Shown: positions 34,157-49,167, numbered from the stretch's first letter. The stretch is 60,404 nt of DNA from Bacillus sp. SD075 (GCF_017355165.1 NZ_JADILK010000027.1:1-60404); one strand, 5' to 3'. Notes: generated by a model from the sequence alone, not told the origin. Translations and numbers: made by a program.

Positions 34157-34185
34157 TTGCATTATACTTGTGCTTTATGTATAAT
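34157..34185 (+). promoter_or_regulatory. S10 operon promoter P2
   Basis: TTGCAT (34157-34162), 17 bases, TATAAT (34180-34185), 67 bases downstream of P1. Tandem promoters suit the very large S10-spc-alpha transcript. Confidence 0.7.
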
Positions 34186-34191
34186 AGACAA

Positions 34192-34625
<434 letters not shown>

Positions 34626-34665
34626 TTCATATAAATATGAACAATTACTCTAGGAGGTGTGACTT

Positions 34666-35295
34666 ATGACCAAAGGAATCTTAGGAAGAAAAATCGGTAT
34701 GACTCAAGTTTTTGCTGAAAACGGTGAACTTATTCCGGTAACAGTTATCGAAGCTGCTAATAACGTGGTTCTTCAAAAGAAAACTGTTGAAACTGATGGC
34801 TATGAAGCAGTTCAAGTTGGTTTTGAAAACAAACGTGAAAAGCTTTCTAACAAACCTGAAAAGGGCCATGTTGAAAAAGCAAATACTACTCCTAAGCGCT
34901 TCATTCGCGAATTCCGCGGAACGGATCTTACTGAATATGAGATCGGTCAAGAAGTCAATGTAAGTATTTTCGCTGAAGGCGATTTAGTAGATGTATCAGG
35001 AATTTCAAAAGGTAAAGGTTTCCAAGGCTCTATCAAGCGTCATGGACAATCTCGCGGACCTATGTCTCATGGTTCTCGTTACCACCGTCGCCCAGGTTCA
35101 ATGGGTCCTGTAGCTCCAAACCGCGTATTCAAAGGTAAACTTTTACCAGGACGTATGGGTGGAGAACAAATCACAGTTCAAAACTTGGCTATCGTTAAAG
35201 TTGATGTTGAACGTAACCTACTATTGATCAAAGGTAATGTACCTGGTGCTAGAAAAGCGTTGATCAAAGTTAAATCTGCTGTTAAAGCAAAGTAA
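34666..35295 (+). CDS. rplC: Ribosomal protein L3
   Basis: Early-assembling 23S rRNA-binding protein near the peptidyl transferase centre. 209 residues, starting [15 protein letters not shown]. The extended loop [13 protein letters not shown] and [13 protein letters not shown] reach toward the active centre. ATG 34666 after TAGGAGGTG. Confidence 0.97.
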   Translation: MTKGILGRKIGMTQVFAENGELIPVTVIEAANNVVLQKKTVETDGYEAVQVGFENKREKLSNKPEKGHVEKANTTPKRFIREFRGTDLTEYEIGQEVNVSIFAEGDLVDVSGISKGKGFQGSIKRHGQSRGPMSHGSRYHRRPGSMGPVAPNRVFKGKLLPGRMGGEQITVQNLAIVKVDVERNLLLIKGNVPGARKALIKVKSAVKAK

Positions 35296-35320
35296 TTTCT
35301 GAGAAAGGAGGAGCAATAGA

Positions 35321-35944
35321 ATGCCAAAAGTTACATTGTTCAACCAAACAGGTTCACAAGTTGGCGACATCGAACTGAATGAATCCATCTTTGGTATCGA
35401 ACCTAATAATCATGTATTATTTGAAGCAATCATCATGCAACGAGCTTCCTTACGTCAAGGAACTCATAAAGTCAAAAACCGTTCTGAAGTTGCAGGCGGT
35501 GGACGTAAACCTTGGAAACAAAAAGGGACTGGACGTGCGCGTCAAGGTTCTATCCGTTCTCCACAATGGCGTGGCGGTGGCGTTGTTTTTGGACCAACTC
35601 CAAGATCTTACGCTTACAAGCTACCTAAAAAGGTACGTCGTTTAGCTATTAAATCTGCATTGTCTGCAAAGGCATTGGAAGAGAACATTTTGGTTCTTGA
35701 AAGCTTGTCTTTCGAAGCTCCAAAAACAAAAGAGTTTGTAGCGGTTCTTAAAAACCTTTCTGTAGACACTAAAACGTTAGTCGTTACTGACGGTTTAGAT
35801 GAGAAAGTTGCTCTTTCTGCACGTAACATCCCTGGTGTTACTGTAGTGGAAGCTGATGGTCTTAATGTTCTTGATGTTGTTTCACACAACAAATTGATCT
35901 TGACTAAATCAGCTGTCGAAAAAGTAGAGGAGGTGCTTGCATAA
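35321..35944 (+). CDS. rplD: Ribosomal protein L4
   Basis: Lines the exit tunnel constriction with its long loop ([19 protein letters not shown], about 64-82), the site of macrolide-resistance changes; it looks wild type here. 207 residues. In E. coli it regulates the S10 operon through the leader; in bacilli this is not settled. Its stop overlaps the rplW start (TAATG). Confidence 0.96.
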   Translation: MPKVTLFNQTGSQVGDIELNESIFGIEPNNHVLFEAIIMQRASLRQGTHKVKNRSEVAGGGRKPWKQKGTGRARQGSIRSPQWRGGGVVFGPTPRSYAYKLPKKVRRLAIKSALSAKALEENILVLESLSFEAPKTKEFVAVLKNLSVDTKTLVVTDGLDEKVALSARNIPGVTVVEADGLNVLDVVSHNKLILTKSAVEKVEEVLA

Positions 35945-36228
35945 TGGATGCACGCGATATCATTAAGCGCCCCGTAATCACTGAACGCTCTTCAGACATA
36001 ATGGCTGAAAAGAAATATACTTTTGAAGTTGATGTTAGAGCTAATAAAACTCAAGTTAAAGATGCTGTTCAAGAAATTTTCGGCGTTAAAGTTGAGAAAG
36101 TAAACATCATGAATTACAAGGGTAAATTCAAACGCATGGGCAAACATGCAGGCTATACTAACAAGCGCCGTAAAGCTATTGTTAAATTAACTGCTGACAG
36201 CAAAGAAATCGAGCTATTCGAGGCTTAA
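35944..36228 (+). CDS. rplW: Ribosomal protein L23
   Basis: Sits at the tunnel exit; docking site for trigger factor and SRP. 94 residues, starting [15 protein letters not shown] with the conserved [20 protein letters not shown]. One-base overlap with rplD indicates coupling. Confidence 0.96.
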   Translation: MDARDIIKRPVITERSSDIMAEKKYTFEVDVRANKTQVKDAVQEIFGVKVEKVNIMNYKGKFKRMGKHAGYTNKRRKAIVKLTADSKEIELFEA

Positions 36229-36236
36229 TTCATTAG

Positions 36237-37085
<849 letters not shown>

Positions 37086-37112
37086 CGGGATTGACCTACG
37101 GTTCATATATAG

Positions 37113-37424
<312 letters not shown>

Positions 37425-37441
37425 TGAGAGGAGGGCATCTC

Positions 37442-37783
37442 ATGCAAGCTAAAGCTGTCGCTAAAACAGTTCGTATTGCTCCTCGTAAAGTGCGTTTAGT
37501 CGCAGATTTAATTCGAGGAAAACAAGTAGGTGAAGCAGTAGCGATTCTTCGCTTAACACCAAAATCTGCTTCTCCAGTCGTAGAAAAAATTCTGAAATCT
37601 GCTATCGCAAATGCAGAACACAACTACGAAATGGATATTAATAACCTAGTCGTTTCAGAGGCATACGTAAACGAAGGACCAACATTAAAACGTTTCCGTC
37701 CTCGCGCTCAAGGTCGTGCGAGTGCAATAAACAAACGTACTAGTCATATTACAATCGTTGTATCAGAAAAGAAGGAGGGGTAA
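37442..37783 (+). CDS. rplV: Ribosomal protein L22
   Basis: Its beta-hairpin lines the exit tunnel next to L4. 113 residues from ATG 37442, after AGAGGAGGGC; an in-frame ATG at 37424 precedes the ribosome site and would add six residues not found in the family. [22 protein letters not shown] is the tunnel hairpin region. Confidence 0.96.
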   Translation: MQAKAVAKTVRIAPRKVRLVADLIRGKQVGEAVAILRLTPKSASPVVEKILKSAIANAEHNYEMDINNLVVSEAYVNEGPTLKRFRPRAQGRASAINKRTSHITIVVSEKKEG

Positions 37784-37786
37784 TCT

Positions 37787-39072
<1,286 letters not shown>

Positions 39073-39090
39073 TGAATGGAGGTTTGCAGA

Positions 39091-39354
39091 ATGAGCGAAC
39101 GCAACCAACGCAAAATCTACACTGGACGCGTGGTATCCGACAAAATGGATAAAACAGTTACAGTAGTTGTAGAAACCTATAAAAAGCATTCTTTATACGG
39201 TAAACGCGTGAAATACTCTAAAAAGTTTAAAGCTCATGACGAGCTAAACGAAGCTAAAGCAGGCGACGTAGTACGTATCATGGAAACTCGTCCACTTTCA
39301 GCTACAAAACGCTTCCGTCTTGTAGAAGTAGTAGAAAAAGCAGTAATCATTTAA
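39091..39354 (+). CDS. rpsQ: Ribosomal protein S17
   Basis: OB-fold primary binding protein of 16S rRNA. 87 residues from ATG 39091 ([20 protein letters not shown]), after ATGGAGG; the ATG at 39076 is upstream of the ribosome site and not used. Confidence 0.96.
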   Translation: MSERNQRKIYTGRVVSDKMDKTVTVVVETYKKHSLYGKRVKYSKKFKAHDELNEAKAGDVVRIMETRPLSATKRFRLVEVVEKAVII

Positions 39355-39374
39355 TATAGTTCGGATTAAGCTAA

Positions 39375-39764
<390 letters not shown>

Positions 39765-39807
39765 TATGTAAAATTTGTATAAAGCCTTTCAAGGAGGTGC
39801 CAAGCTA

Positions 39808-40119
39808 ATGCATGTTAAAAAAGGTGACAAAGTCGTAGTCATCTCTGGTAAGGACAAAGGCAAACAAGGAACAATTCTTTCAGCATATCCGAAACAAAAT
39901 CGTGTGCTTGTTGAAGGAATTAACATCGTGAAAAAGCATTCCAAGCCATCTCAACTTAATCCACAAGGTGGAATTATCAGCAAAGAAGCAGCTATTCACG
40001 TATCCAATGTAATGCCACTTGATCCTAAATCAGGTAAACCGACTCGTGTTGGATATAAGATCGAAAATGGTAAAAAAGTACGCGTAGCTAAAATATCAGG
40101 TGAATCTTTAGATAAATAA
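39808..40119 (+). CDS. rplX: Ribosomal protein L24
   Basis: Assembly initiator with a KOW motif ([19 protein letters not shown]). 103 residues from ATG 39808 after AAGGAGGTG; the reading open from 39775 passes through the ribosome site and is not used. Confidence 0.96.
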   Translation: MHVKKGDKVVVISGKDKGKQGTILSAYPKQNRVLVEGINIVKKHSKPSQLNPQGGIISKEAAIHVSNVMPLDPKSGKPTRVGYKIENGKKVRVAKISGESLDK

Positions 40120-40148
40120 GTCATAAATGAAGGGAGGTACACTAAGCA

Positions 40149-40688
40149 ATGAGCCGCCTTAAAGAAAAATTCAAAAGTGAAATTACACCGTCATTGATGG
40201 GTAAATTCAACTATCAATCAGTAATGCAAGTACCAAACATTGAGAAAATCGTTATTAACATGGGTGTGGGTGACGCAGTATCTAACTCTAAAGCTTTAGA
40301 TACAGCTGTTGAAGAACTTACATTGATCACTGGTCAAAAACCGGTTATAACAAAAGCAAAAAAATCAATCGCAGGCTTCCGTTTGCGTGAAGGTATGCCT
40401 ATCGGAGCGAAAGTTACATTACGCGGAGAGCGTATGTATCAATTCCTTGATAAGCTAGTATCTGTATCTTTACCGCGTGTACGTGATTTCCGCGGCGTTT
40501 CAAAGAAATCCTTTGACGGACGTGGGAATTATACATTAGGCGTTAAAGAACAACTTATCTTCCCTGAGATTGATTACGATAAAGTGAGCAAAGTTCGTGG
40601 TATGGACATCGTTATCGTAACGACTGCCAACACTGACGAAGAAGCTCGTGAACTACTTACTCAAGTTGGAATGCCGTTCCAAAAGTAA
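40149..40688 (+). CDS. rplE: Ribosomal protein L5
   Basis: Binds 5S rRNA in the central protuberance and contacts P-site tRNA. 179 residues, starting [19 protein letters not shown], with [24 protein letters not shown] 40149 after AGGGAGGT. Confidence 0.97.
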   Translation: MSRLKEKFKSEITPSLMGKFNYQSVMQVPNIEKIVINMGVGDAVSNSKALDTAVEELTLITGQKPVITKAKKSIAGFRLREGMPIGAKVTLRGERMYQFLDKLVSVSLPRVRDFRGVSKKSFDGRGNYTLGVKEQLIFPEIDYDKVSKVRGMDIVIVTTANTDEEARELLTQVGMPFQK

Positions 40689-40695
40689 TCTCTAA

Positions 40696-40899
<204 letters not shown>

Positions 40900-40929
40900 A
40901 ACCCGAGTTTGGGAAGGAGGTAAAATATA

Positions 40930-41328
40930 ATGGTCATGACAGATCCTATTGCAGATATGCTTACTCGCATCCGTAATGCGAATATGGTTCGTCACGAAAA
41001 ACTGGAAGTTCCTGCTTCAAAGATCAAAAAGGAAATTGCTGAGATCTTAAAAAGTGAAGGCTTCGTACGTGACTTTGAATTAATCGAAGACAACAAACAA
41101 GGTATCATCCGTATCTTCTTAAAATACGGTGCAAACAATGAACGTGTTATCACTGGTCTAAAACGTATCAGCAAACCTGGTTTGCGCGTATATGCAAAAA
41201 CTGGAGAGGTACCACGCGTTCTTAACGGTTTAGGTATCGCAATTGTTTCTACTTCTCACGGAGTTTTAACAGACAAGGAAGCTCGCTCTAAACAAGTTGG
41301 CGGAGAAGTTTTAGCATACGTTTGGTAA
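40930..41328 (+). CDS. rpsH: Ribosomal protein S8
   Basis: Central-domain 16S rRNA binder; translational repressor of spc in E. coli. 132 residues, starting [17 protein letters not shown]; ends with [14 protein letters not shown] [13 protein letters not shown] 40930 after GGAAGGAGG. Confidence 0.97.
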   Translation: MVMTDPIADMLTRIRNANMVRHEKLEVPASKIKKEIAEILKSEGFVRDFELIEDNKQGIIRIFLKYGANNERVITGLKRISKPGLRVYAKTGEVPRVLNGLGIAIVSTSHGVLTDKEARSKQVGGEVLAYVW

Positions 41329-41358
41329 TACATTTTCACAAGAATGGAGGTGCACATT

Positions 41359-41895
41359 ATGTCTCGTATAGGTAAAAAACCTATTGAAATCCCTGCAGGC
41401 GTTACAGTTACTGTTACTGGAAGTGAAGTAACTGTTAAAGGACCTAAAGGTGAATTAACTAGATCATTCAATCCTGACCTTTCAATCGTTGTTGAAGAGA
41501 ACGTGTTAACTGTTACACGTCCGTCTGACGAGAAGGCTCACCGTTCTTTACACGGTACTACTCGCGCACTTATCTCTAACATGGTTGAAGGTGTATCAAC
41601 AGGTTTCGTAAAATCACTTGAACTTATTGGGGTTGGGTACCGTGCACAAAAGCAAGGTAACAAGCTTATCCTTAACGTAGGATATTCCCACCCTGTAGAA
41701 ATAGAACCAGAAGCTGGCGTTGAAGTCGAAGTTCCTTCTAATACAAAAGTAATCATCAAAGGTGCAAGCAAAGAACGTGTAGGAGCTCTAGCAGCTAATA
41801 TCCGTGATGTTCGCCCGCCTGAACCGTATAAAGGTAAAGGTATTCGTTACGAAGGCGAATTCGTTCGTCGTAAAGAAGGTAAAACTGGTAAGTAA
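41359..41895 (+). CDS. rplF: Ribosomal protein L6
   Basis: Near the sarcin-ricin loop and factor-binding site. 178 residues from ATG 41359 ([14 protein letters not shown]), after TGGAGGTG; the ATG at 41344 precedes the ribosome site. C-terminal [22 protein letters not shown] is typical. Confidence 0.97.
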   Translation: MSRIGKKPIEIPAGVTVTVTGSEVTVKGPKGELTRSFNPDLSIVVEENVLTVTRPSDEKAHRSLHGTTRALISNMVEGVSTGFVKSLELIGVGYRAQKQGNKLILNVGYSHPVEIEPEAGVEVEVPSNTKVIIKGASKERVGALAANIRDVRPPEPYKGKGIRYEGEFVRRKEGKTGK

Positions 41896-41927
41896 TGCCG
41901 CATAAGTAAACGAAAGGAGTGACGTAA

Positions 41928-42290
41928 ATGATTACGAAGCTTGATAAAAATGCTACTCGTCAGAAAAGACATGCGCGTGTACGTGCTAAGCTTTCTGGAA
42001 CAGAAGCTCGTCCTCGTTTAAATGTGTTTCGTTCAAACAAACACATTTACGCACAATTAATTGACGATGCAAAAGGCGTAACATTAGCAAGTGCTTCAAC
42101 TCTTGATAAAGAGATCGGTATCGAAGCTAGTAGCAATGCTGAAGCAGCTCAAAAAGTTGGCGAACTTATTGCGAAACGTGCTGTTGAAAAAGGTTTCAAA
42201 GCTGTGGTATTTGACCGCGGTGGTTACCTCTTCCATGGTCGTGTTAAAGCATTGGCTGACGCTGCTCGTGAAAACGGCTTAGAATTTTAA
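41928..42290 (+). CDS. rplR: Ribosomal protein L18
   Basis: 5S rRNA-binding protein. 120 residues with a basic N-terminus ([19 protein letters not shown]) and C-terminal [29 protein letters not shown] 41928 after AAAGGAGTGA. Confidence 0.96.
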   Translation: MITKLDKNATRQKRHARVRAKLSGTEARPRLNVFRSNKHIYAQLIDDAKGVTLASASTLDKEIGIEASSNAEAAQKVGELIAKRAVEKGFKAVVFDRGGYLFHGRVKALADAARENGLEF

Positions 42291-42312
42291 TGGATAAGGA
42301 GGGACATAACAG

Positions 42313-42813
42313 ATGCGTAGCATTGATCCTAATAAATTAGAACTTGAAGAACGCGTAGTTACAGTAAATCGTGTAGCTAAAGTTGTTAAAGGCGGACGTC
42401 GTTTCCGTTTCACTGCACTAGTTGTTGTTGGTGATAAAAATGGTCATGTTGGATTTGGTACTGGTAAAGCTCAAGAAGTTCCGGATGCTATCCGTAAAGC
42501 TATTGAGGATGCTAAGAAAAATCTAATTACTGTACCAATGGTTGGTACTACTATTCCTCATCTTGTGAACGGTCGCTATGGCGCAGGTCACATTCTATTG
42601 AAACCAGCTTCTGAAGGTACAGGAGTAATTGCTGGTGGTCCTGTTCGTGCGGTACTAGAATTAGGCGGAGTTAGCGATATCTTGTCTAAATCACTAGGTA
42701 CTAATACACCTATTAATATGGTTCGCGCAACAATTGAAGGATTGAAGCAATTGAAACGTGCTGAAGACGTAGCTAAGTTACGTGGAAAATCAGTACAAGA
42801 ACTGTTAGGATAA
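42313..42813 (+). CDS. rpsE: Ribosomal protein S5
   Basis: Decoding fidelity and mRNA entry. 166 residues: dsRBD-like N-terminal domain with [21 protein letters not shown] and the C-terminal domain. The loop around residues 20-30, site of spectinomycin-resistance changes, looks wild type. ATG 42313 after AAGGAGGGA. Confidence 0.97.
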   Translation: MRSIDPNKLELEERVVTVNRVAKVVKGGRRFRFTALVVVGDKNGHVGFGTGKAQEVPDAIRKAIEDAKKNLITVPMVGTTIPHLVNGRYGAGHILLKPASEGTGVIAGGPVRAVLELGGVSDILSKSLGTNTPINMVRATIEGLKQLKRAEDVAKLRGKSVQELLG

Positions 42814-42829
42814 GGAGGGAAATCGAATT

Positions 42830-43012
42830 ATGGCTAATAAATTAGAAATCACCCTCACTCGCAGCTTGATTGGTCGTCCTGAAGATCAACGTGTTACAGT
42901 TAACACTTTGGGTTTACGCAAAATGCATCAAACGGTTGTTCAAGAAGATAACCCTGCGATTCGCGGTATGATTACCAAAGTTGCTCATCTTGTTACTGTA
43001 AAAGAACAATAA
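42830..43012 (+). CDS. rpmD: Ribosomal protein L30
   Basis: Small 23S rRNA-binding protein. 60 residues: [25 protein letters not shown] reading, with the LGL-KM motif. ATG 42830 after AAGGAGGGA, 16 bases after rpsE. Confidence 0.95.
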   Translation: MANKLEITLTRSLIGRPEDQRVTVNTLGLRKMHQTVVQEDNPAIRGMITKVAHLVTVKEQ

Positions 43013-43044
43013 AATAATTTTTAACTTAACAAGGAGGTGCCAAC

Positions 43045-43485
43045 ATGAAACTTCATGAGTTAAAAGCTGCAGAAGGTTCTCGTAAAGAACGTAAACGTAA
43101 AGGTCGTGGTATTGGATCTGGTAACGGTAAAACAGCAGGTAAAGGACACAAAGGACAAAACGCTCGCTCCGGCGGCGGTGTGCGTCTTGGATTTGAAGGG
43201 GGTCAAACTCCTCTATTCAGACGTTTACCTAAACGTGGATTTACCAACATCAACCGTAAAGACTATGCTATCGTGAACCTTGATACGTTAAATCTTTTCG
43301 AAGACGGTACTGAAGTAACACCAGCTCTTTTACTTGAGACTGGGGTAGTAAGTAAAGAAAAAGCAGGAATCAAAATTCTTGCCAAAGGAAGCATTGAGAA
43401 AAAGCTTACTGTTAAAGCTCACAAATTCTCGTCTACTGCTAAAGAAGCTATCGAAGCTGCTGGCGGTAATACAGAGGTGATCTAA
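43045..43485 (+). CDS. rplO: Ribosomal protein L15
   Basis: Late assembly protein. 146 residues; glycine- and lysine-rich N-terminal extension ([19 protein letters not shown]). ATG 43045 after AAGGAGGTG. Its stop overlaps the secY start by one base (TAATG). Confidence 0.96.
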   Translation: MKLHELKAAEGSRKERKRKGRGIGSGNGKTAGKGHKGQNARSGGGVRLGFEGGQTPLFRRLPKRGFTNINRKDYAIVNLDTLNLFEDGTEVTPALLLETGVVSKEKAGIKILAKGSIEKKLTVKAHKFSSTAKEAIEAAGGNTEVI

Positions 43486-44780
43486 TGTTTCGCACGATCT
43501 CCAATTTTATGCGCGTGGGTGAAATAAGGAATAAGATTATTTTTACCCTTCTAATGTTAATCGTCTATCGCATCGGTACATTTATACCTGTACCGCATGT
43601 GAATGCCGATTTTCTCGCTGAACAGGACCAGCTGAGCGTCATCGGTCTTTTAAATACCTTTGGCGGCGGGGCACTGCAAAACTTTTCTATACTAGCGATG
43701 GGTATCATGCCGTACATCACGGCTTCCATCATCGTTCAACTGTTACAGATGGATGTTGTTCCCAAGTTCACTGAATGGTCTAAACAAGGAGAAGCAGGGC
43801 GCCGTAAATTAGCTCAATTCACTCGTTACTTCACTATTATCCTAGGATTTATCCAAGCAGTTGGTATGTCTTATGGGTTCAATAATATGTCAGGTGGCCA
43901 GTTGATTGAAAATCCTGGAGTTGCAACATACTTGCTTATTGCGACTGTCTTAACGGCAGGAACAGCTTTTCTTTTGTGGTTAGGGGAGCTGATCACTGCT
44001 AAGGGTGTGGGTAATGGGATTTCCATCATAATCTTTGCTGGTATCGTAGCTAGTTTGCCAAATACGGCAAATCAGATTTACGCCCAACAATTTGAAAATG
44101 CCGGAGATCAATTATTCTTACGAATCATAACGATTATCCTCATTGTTTTAGCAGTATTAGCAATCGTGGTTGCTGTTATCTTCATTCAGCAGGCATTACG
44201 TAAAATTCCTATTCAGTATGCGAAACGTGCTGCGGTAGGTCGTACACAAATGGGTGGCCAGTCTACTCATTTACCATTGAAAGTAAATGCTGCGGGGGTT
44301 ATTCCGGTAATCTTTGCAATGGCATTTATCATTACTCCCACTACAATCGCTTCTTTCTTTGGAAAGAACAGCGTGACTAGTTGGATTTCAACAAATCTTG
44401 ATTACACCAAGCCAATTGGTATGATCATATATGTTGCTCTTATCATTGCTTTTGCGTATTTTTATGCATTCATTCAGGTTAACCCTGAACAAATGGCTGA
44501 GAATTTGAAAAAGCAAGGTGGCTATGTGCCGGGGATTCGTCCTGGTAAGAGTACACAAGAATATTTAACACGTGTTTTATACCGATTAACGTTTGTAGGC
44601 TCTATATTTTTAGCCATCATTGCCGTTTTACCGGTATTTTTCATTAAGCTTGCTGATCTACCTCAATCTGCACAGATTGGTGGTACCAGTTTGCTGATCG
44701 TAGTGGGGGTTGCCCTTGATACGATGAAGCAGCTGGAATCTCAACTTGTGAAGAGACACTATAAAGGCTTTATAAAGTAA
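43485..44780 (+). CDS. secY: Preprotein translocase subunit SecY
   Basis: Channel subunit of the SecYEG translocon in the cell membrane. 431 residues with ten predicted transmembrane helices; the cytosolic loop around VPGIRPGKSTQEYL binds SecA and ribosomes. Translationally coupled to rplO. secE is at 16,965. Confidence 0.97.
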   Translation: MFRTISNFMRVGEIRNKIIFTLLMLIVYRIGTFIPVPHVNADFLAEQDQLSVIGLLNTFGGGALQNFSILAMGIMPYITASIIVQLLQMDVVPKFTEWSKQGEAGRRKLAQFTRYFTIILGFIQAVGMSYGFNNMSGGQLIENPGVATYLLIATVLTAGTAFLLWLGELITAKGVGNGISIIIFAGIVASLPNTANQIYAQQFENAGDQLFLRIITIILIVLAVLAIVVAVIFIQQALRKIPIQYAKRAAVGRTQMGGQSTHLPLKVNAAGVIPVIFAMAFIITPTTIASFFGKNSVTSWISTNLDYTKPIGMIIYVALIIAFAYFYAFIQVNPEQMAENLKKQGGYVPGIRPGKSTQEYLTRVLYRLTFVGSIFLAIIAVLPVFFIKLADLPQSAQIGGTSLLIVVGVALDTMKQLESQLVKRHYKGFIK

Positions 44781-44826
44781 TGAGTTTTGGGAACGGCTTG
44801 TTCCCTTTACCCATTATAGAGTTTGA

Positions 44827-45492
<666 letters not shown>

Positions 45493-45548
45493 TCATTCGT
45501 ATTGATTTATGAAATTCATACCATTTTTACAACTTACTAGTTAAACTT

Positions 45549-46035
45549 GGTGCATTCCTATAATACAAAGGGTATAATGGATTTCGCGAGAGCATTCGCA
45601 CATTTATTAATCAGGTTCTTGTACTTGGTATTCCCTGAATTGGGCGATTACTTTATAAGTGATCTTCATGGACATATCCGGTCGGCAAAATTGATGAAGA
45701 AATGCAGTGACTCTATTGGGATTCCTAAAGAGTCGTGATATAGAGGGTTGAAAGAAGCTATGTCAGGCGTGCGCCTTTCAAACATCTCCCATGCTATTCA
45801 AACCTATGTCGAGACTAATTGCTTCTCTATTCTGAGAGTATGTCGGTCACGGAATCGGTCAAGACTTACATGAGGACCCATAAAATCCTCATTTCGGTCC
45901 AACTGATAAAGGTCCTCAGTTAAAGCCTGGTTCTACAAAATGGTGAATACTTGATGCAGAATTGTAAGACTTATGAGGATAATTGGACTGTAGTAATGTT
46001 GACGGAAAGATGTGTACCTTTAATAGGTTCACGCA
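45549..46035 (+). pseudogene. map: Decayed methionine aminopeptidase gene (map remnant)
   Basis: Read in changing frames this stretch aligns with type I methionine aminopeptidase from about residue 62 to near the C-terminus. Seen: KGYNGFRESI with a stop just before it (45549 frame), GIP then a stop, WTYPVGKIDEE, PKES-stop-YRGLKEA, RLSNISHAIQTYVE (45772-45813), YVGHGIGQDLHEDP (45839-45880) then TAA where a Gln codon is expected, [25 protein letters not shown] and VDGKMC. The 5' third is deleted and the region with the two metal-binding aspartates is deleted too. At least four stops and several frameshifts exclude function. Another Map enzyme must act in this cell. The B. subtilis neighbour ybzG is also missing. 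Confidence 0.9.
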
Positions 46036-46057
46036 TAGAGAAGGGAGAATCACTTTA

Positions 46058-46276
46058 ATGGCGAAAGATGATGTAATTGAAGTAGAAGGCACAGTACAAG
46101 AGACTTTGCCAAATGCAATGTTTAAGGTAGAATTAGAAAATGGTCATACTGTTTTAGCTCATGTATCCGGTAAAATTCGTATGCACTTTATTCGCATTTT
46201 GCCTGGAGATAAAGTTACGGTTGAGCTTTCCCCGTATGATCTAACTCGCGGCAGAATCACATACCGGTTCAAATAA
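46058..46276 (+). CDS. infA: Translation initiation factor IF-1
   Basis: Blocks the A site during initiation. 72 residues, OB-fold, [20 protein letters not shown] and [17 protein letters not shown]. The start is ATG 46058, after AGAAGGGAG. The open frame continues upstream to 45983 only because it runs into the map remnant; that extension is not part of IF-1. The start of the alpha segment here. Confidence 0.97.
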   Translation: MAKDDVIEVEGTVQETLPNAMFKVELENGHTVLAHVSGKIRMHFIRILPGDKVTVELSPYDLTRGRITYRFK

Positions 46277-46310
46277 TCCGGTTACGCTCCGATCTGTATA
46301 AGGAGGTTAG

Positions 46311-46430
<120 letters not shown>

Positions 46431-46452
46431 ATAGAAGGAGGTGCACTCAAGC

Positions 46453-46818
46453 ATGGCACGTATTGCTGGAGTAGATATTCCCCGTGACAAACGTATTGTT
46501 ATCTCATTAACATATATATATGGTATTGGAAAACAAACAGCGATCAAGATTCTTGCAGAAGCAGGCGTTTCTGAAGAAACTCGCGTTCGTGACTTAACGG
46601 AAGACGAATTGAACAAAATTCGTGATATCATTGACAAGCTAAAAGTAGAAGGCGACCTTCGTCGTGAAATCTCCCTAAACATCAAACGTTTAATGGAAAT
46701 CGGTTCTTACCGTGGTTTACGTCACCGTCGTGGTCTTCCTGTTCGCGGTCAAAACACAAAAAACAATGCTCGTACGCGTAAAGGACCTCGTCGTACTGTA
46801 GCTAACAAGAAAAAATAA
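46453..46818 (+). CDS. rpsM: Ribosomal protein S13
   Basis: Head protein contacting P-site tRNA and L5. 121 residues from ATG 46453 ([18 protein letters not shown]), after AAGGAGGTG; the in-frame GTG at 46441 belongs to the ribosome site. Helix-two-turns-helix [14 protein letters not shown], basic C-terminal tail. Confidence 0.97.
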   Translation: MARIAGVDIPRDKRIVISLTYIYGIGKQTAIKILAEAGVSEETRVRDLTEDELNKIRDIIDKLKVEGDLRREISLNIKRLMEIGSYRGLRHRRGLPVRGQNTKNNARTRKGPRRTVANKKK

Positions 46819-46825
46819 TTAGTAA

Positions 46826-47230
<405 letters not shown>

Positions 47231-47246
47231 TTTTTCTGTATAGATT

Positions 47247-47275
47247 TTGTATTCCTGTCAATAATGGGATATAAT
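47247..47275 (+). promoter_or_regulatory. Internal promoter of rpoA-rplQ
   Basis: TTGTAT (47247-47252), 17 bases, perfect TATAAT (47270-47275). It lies 17 bases after rpsK and gives a 125-base leader to rpoA. Confidence 0.65.
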
Positions 47276-47406
47276 ACTGAGTTTGCGTTCTTACAGAGGA
47301 TTAATTTTCAGTTGTTGCGCACAGCGGGAACGTATACATGGGGAATTTCGGTTTAAGTGACTTCGTTACTTGCCGGGGTTTTGACGTTTTGAAGGAGGGT
47401 TTGTTG

Positions 47407-48351
47407 ATGATCGAAATAGAAAAACCAAAAATCGAAACGGTTGAAATCAACGACGATACCAAATACGGTAAATTCGTCGTAGAGCCACTAGAGCGTGGGT
47501 ATGGTACTACATTGGGTAACTCCTTACGTCGTATCCTTTTATCCTCACTCCCAGGTGCTGCTGTCACAGCTATACAAATTGATGGAGTGCTACATGAGTT
47601 CTCAACAATTGAAGGCGTCGTGGAAGATGTAACATCTATCATTCTTAATGTGAAAAAACTAGCTCTTAAGATTTACTCTGATGAAGAGAAGACGCTGGAA
47701 ATTGACGTTCAAGGTGACGGAGTCATCACGGCTGCTGATATCACTCATGATAGTGATGTAGAAATTCTTAATCCGGATTTATATATTGCTACAATTGGTA
47801 AAAACGGTCATATGCGTATGCGTTTATCTGCACGTCGCGGCCGCGGCTACACTCCTGCTGTTCAAAACAAGAGAGAAGACCAGCCAATTGGTGTAATTCC
47901 AATCGATGCTCTTTACACTCCAGTTTCACGCGTATCTTTCCAAGTTGAAAATACACGTGTTGGACAGTTGTCTAACTTTGACAAGTTAACGTTCGATGTT
48001 TGGACTGATGGCAGTACTGGTCCGCAAGAAGCGGTAGCACTTGGAGCTAAGATTTTAACAGAGCATTTAAATATCTTTGTTGGTTTAACCGATGAAGCTC
48101 AAAATGCTGAAATCATGGTTGAAAAAGAAGAAGATCAAAAGGAAAAAGTTCTTGAGATGACGATCGAAGAATTAGACCTTTCTGTTCGTTCTTACAACTG
48201 CTTGAAACGTGCTGGAATCAATACCGTTCAAGAGCTAGCTCATAAAACGGAAGAAGATATGATGAAAGTACGTAATCTAGGTCGTAAATCACTTGAAGAA
48301 GTGAAAGCGAAGCTAGAAGAATTAGGCTTAGGTCTTCGTAAAGACGACTGA
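47407..48351 (+). CDS. rpoA: RNA polymerase subunit alpha
   Basis: Assembly platform of the core enzyme and contact for activators. 314 residues: N-terminal dimerisation domain ([20 protein letters not shown] near 22-41), flexible linker and C-terminal domain with helix-hairpin-helix-like [19 protein letters not shown]. The start is ATG 47407, after AAGGAGGG; the open frame upstream to 47338 is not conserved. Confidence 0.98.
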   Translation: MIEIEKPKIETVEINDDTKYGKFVVEPLERGYGTTLGNSLRRILLSSLPGAAVTAIQIDGVLHEFSTIEGVVEDVTSIILNVKKLALKIYSDEEKTLEIDVQGDGVITAADITHDSDVEILNPDLYIATIGKNGHMRMRLSARRGRGYTPAVQNKREDQPIGVIPIDALYTPVSRVSFQVENTRVGQLSNFDKLTFDVWTDGSTGPQEAVALGAKILTEHLNIFVGLTDEAQNAEIMVEKEEDQKEKVLEMTIEELDLSVRSYNCLKRAGINTVQELAHKTEEDMMKVRNLGRKSLEEVKAKLEELGLGLRKDD

Positions 48352-48434
48352 TAACATGGCGGAATCAATCCATTATGTTGTGAGCCTTGTTATAGACACA
48401 CAATATAGAACTTCAACAAAGGAGGGAATCTCTA

Positions 48435-48797
48435 ATGGGTTACAGAAAGTTAGGACGCACTAGCGCACAACGTAAAGCATTACTTCGTGATTTAGCTACG
48501 GATCTTATTATCCATGAGCGCATTGAAACTACTGAAGCACGTGCAAAAGAATTACGTTCTGTAGTAGATAAAATGATCACTCTTGGTAAACGTGGTGACT
48601 TGCATGCACGCCGTCAAGCTGCATCTTTCATCCGTAACGAAATCGCTGACGCTGAGAATGGCACAGATGCCCTTCAAAAACTATTCAGTGACGTGGCTCC
48701 ACGTTATGAAGAACGTCAAGGTGGATACACTCGTATCATGAAAGTTGGTCCACGCCGCGGTGACGGTGCACCAGTCGTGGTTATTGAATTAGTTTAA
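48435..48797 (+). CDS. rplQ: Ribosomal protein L17
   Basis: Near the tunnel exit. 120 residues, the short Gram-positive form, starting [23 protein letters not shown] 48435 after AAAGGAGGGA. Last ribosomal gene of the cluster; terminator follows. Confidence 0.97.
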   Translation: MGYRKLGRTSAQRKALLRDLATDLIIHERIETTEARAKELRSVVDKMITLGKRGDLHARRQAASFIRNEIADAENGTDALQKLFSDVAPRYEERQGGYTRIMKVGPRRGDGAPVVVIELV

Positions 48798-48807
48798 TAA
48801 CAACGAT

Positions 48808-48863
48808 GAAAAAGGGCGGGACAAATGAATATGCTCACTTGTTCTATGCCCTTTTTCTTTTTT
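48808..48863 (+). terminator. Terminator of the S10-spc-alpha cluster
   Basis: GAAAAAGGGC (48808-48817) pairs with GCCCTTTTTC (48848-48857), with inner GGACAA/TTGTTC pairing, followed by a long T-run. Confidence 0.88.
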
Positions 48864-48889
48864 TATAATAGAAATTCTGTCATTTAGAA

Positions 48890-49080
48890 ATTCGCATTGA
48901 GTGTTACGATGGCTGGCGGAACCTGTATTATGCAGGGAGCCTTCACGTCTAGCTCAAGCATCCCTTCCCGCTTTTGATAAGCGATTATAAGATAACCTGT
49001 TTTTCGTAACAGGCCCGCTGTTAGCTGCTCTTAATTTACCGAAAATTCTTTCGGTGGAAGGGGTGCAGCGTTTTTTTATA
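48890..49080 (+). promoter_or_regulatory. Multi-hairpin leader between rplQ and ecfA1
   Basis: Four consecutive hairpins: CCTG/CAGG inside GGCT/AGCC (48911-48941), CGCTT/AAGCG (48969-48983), CCTGTT/AACAGG (48996-49013), and ACCGAAA/TTTCGGT (about 49038-49055) enclosed by GCTGC/GCAGC and followed by GTTTTTTT, which is terminator-like. It looks like a structured RNA that controls the ECF module or forms the rplQ 3' region. No known riboswitch core was recognised. Confidence 0.5.
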
Positions 49081-49167
49081 TTTTCAGAAGGAAATACTAC
49101 TATTTTTAGTTTGAATGAGCAGAGTTTAGATTAGACGAGTGCAGTCGAGGATGAGGAGGGCCACAAA

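Noticed and set aside
45547..45738. Open frame of 63 codons after adk
   Set aside because: It is in a different frame from the map-like segments it overlaps, has no ribosome site, and is explained by the decayed map gene.
45983..46057. N-terminal extension of infA
   Set aside because: The extra 25 residues come from the map remnant (VDGKMC); IF-1 starts at 46058 with its own ribosome site.
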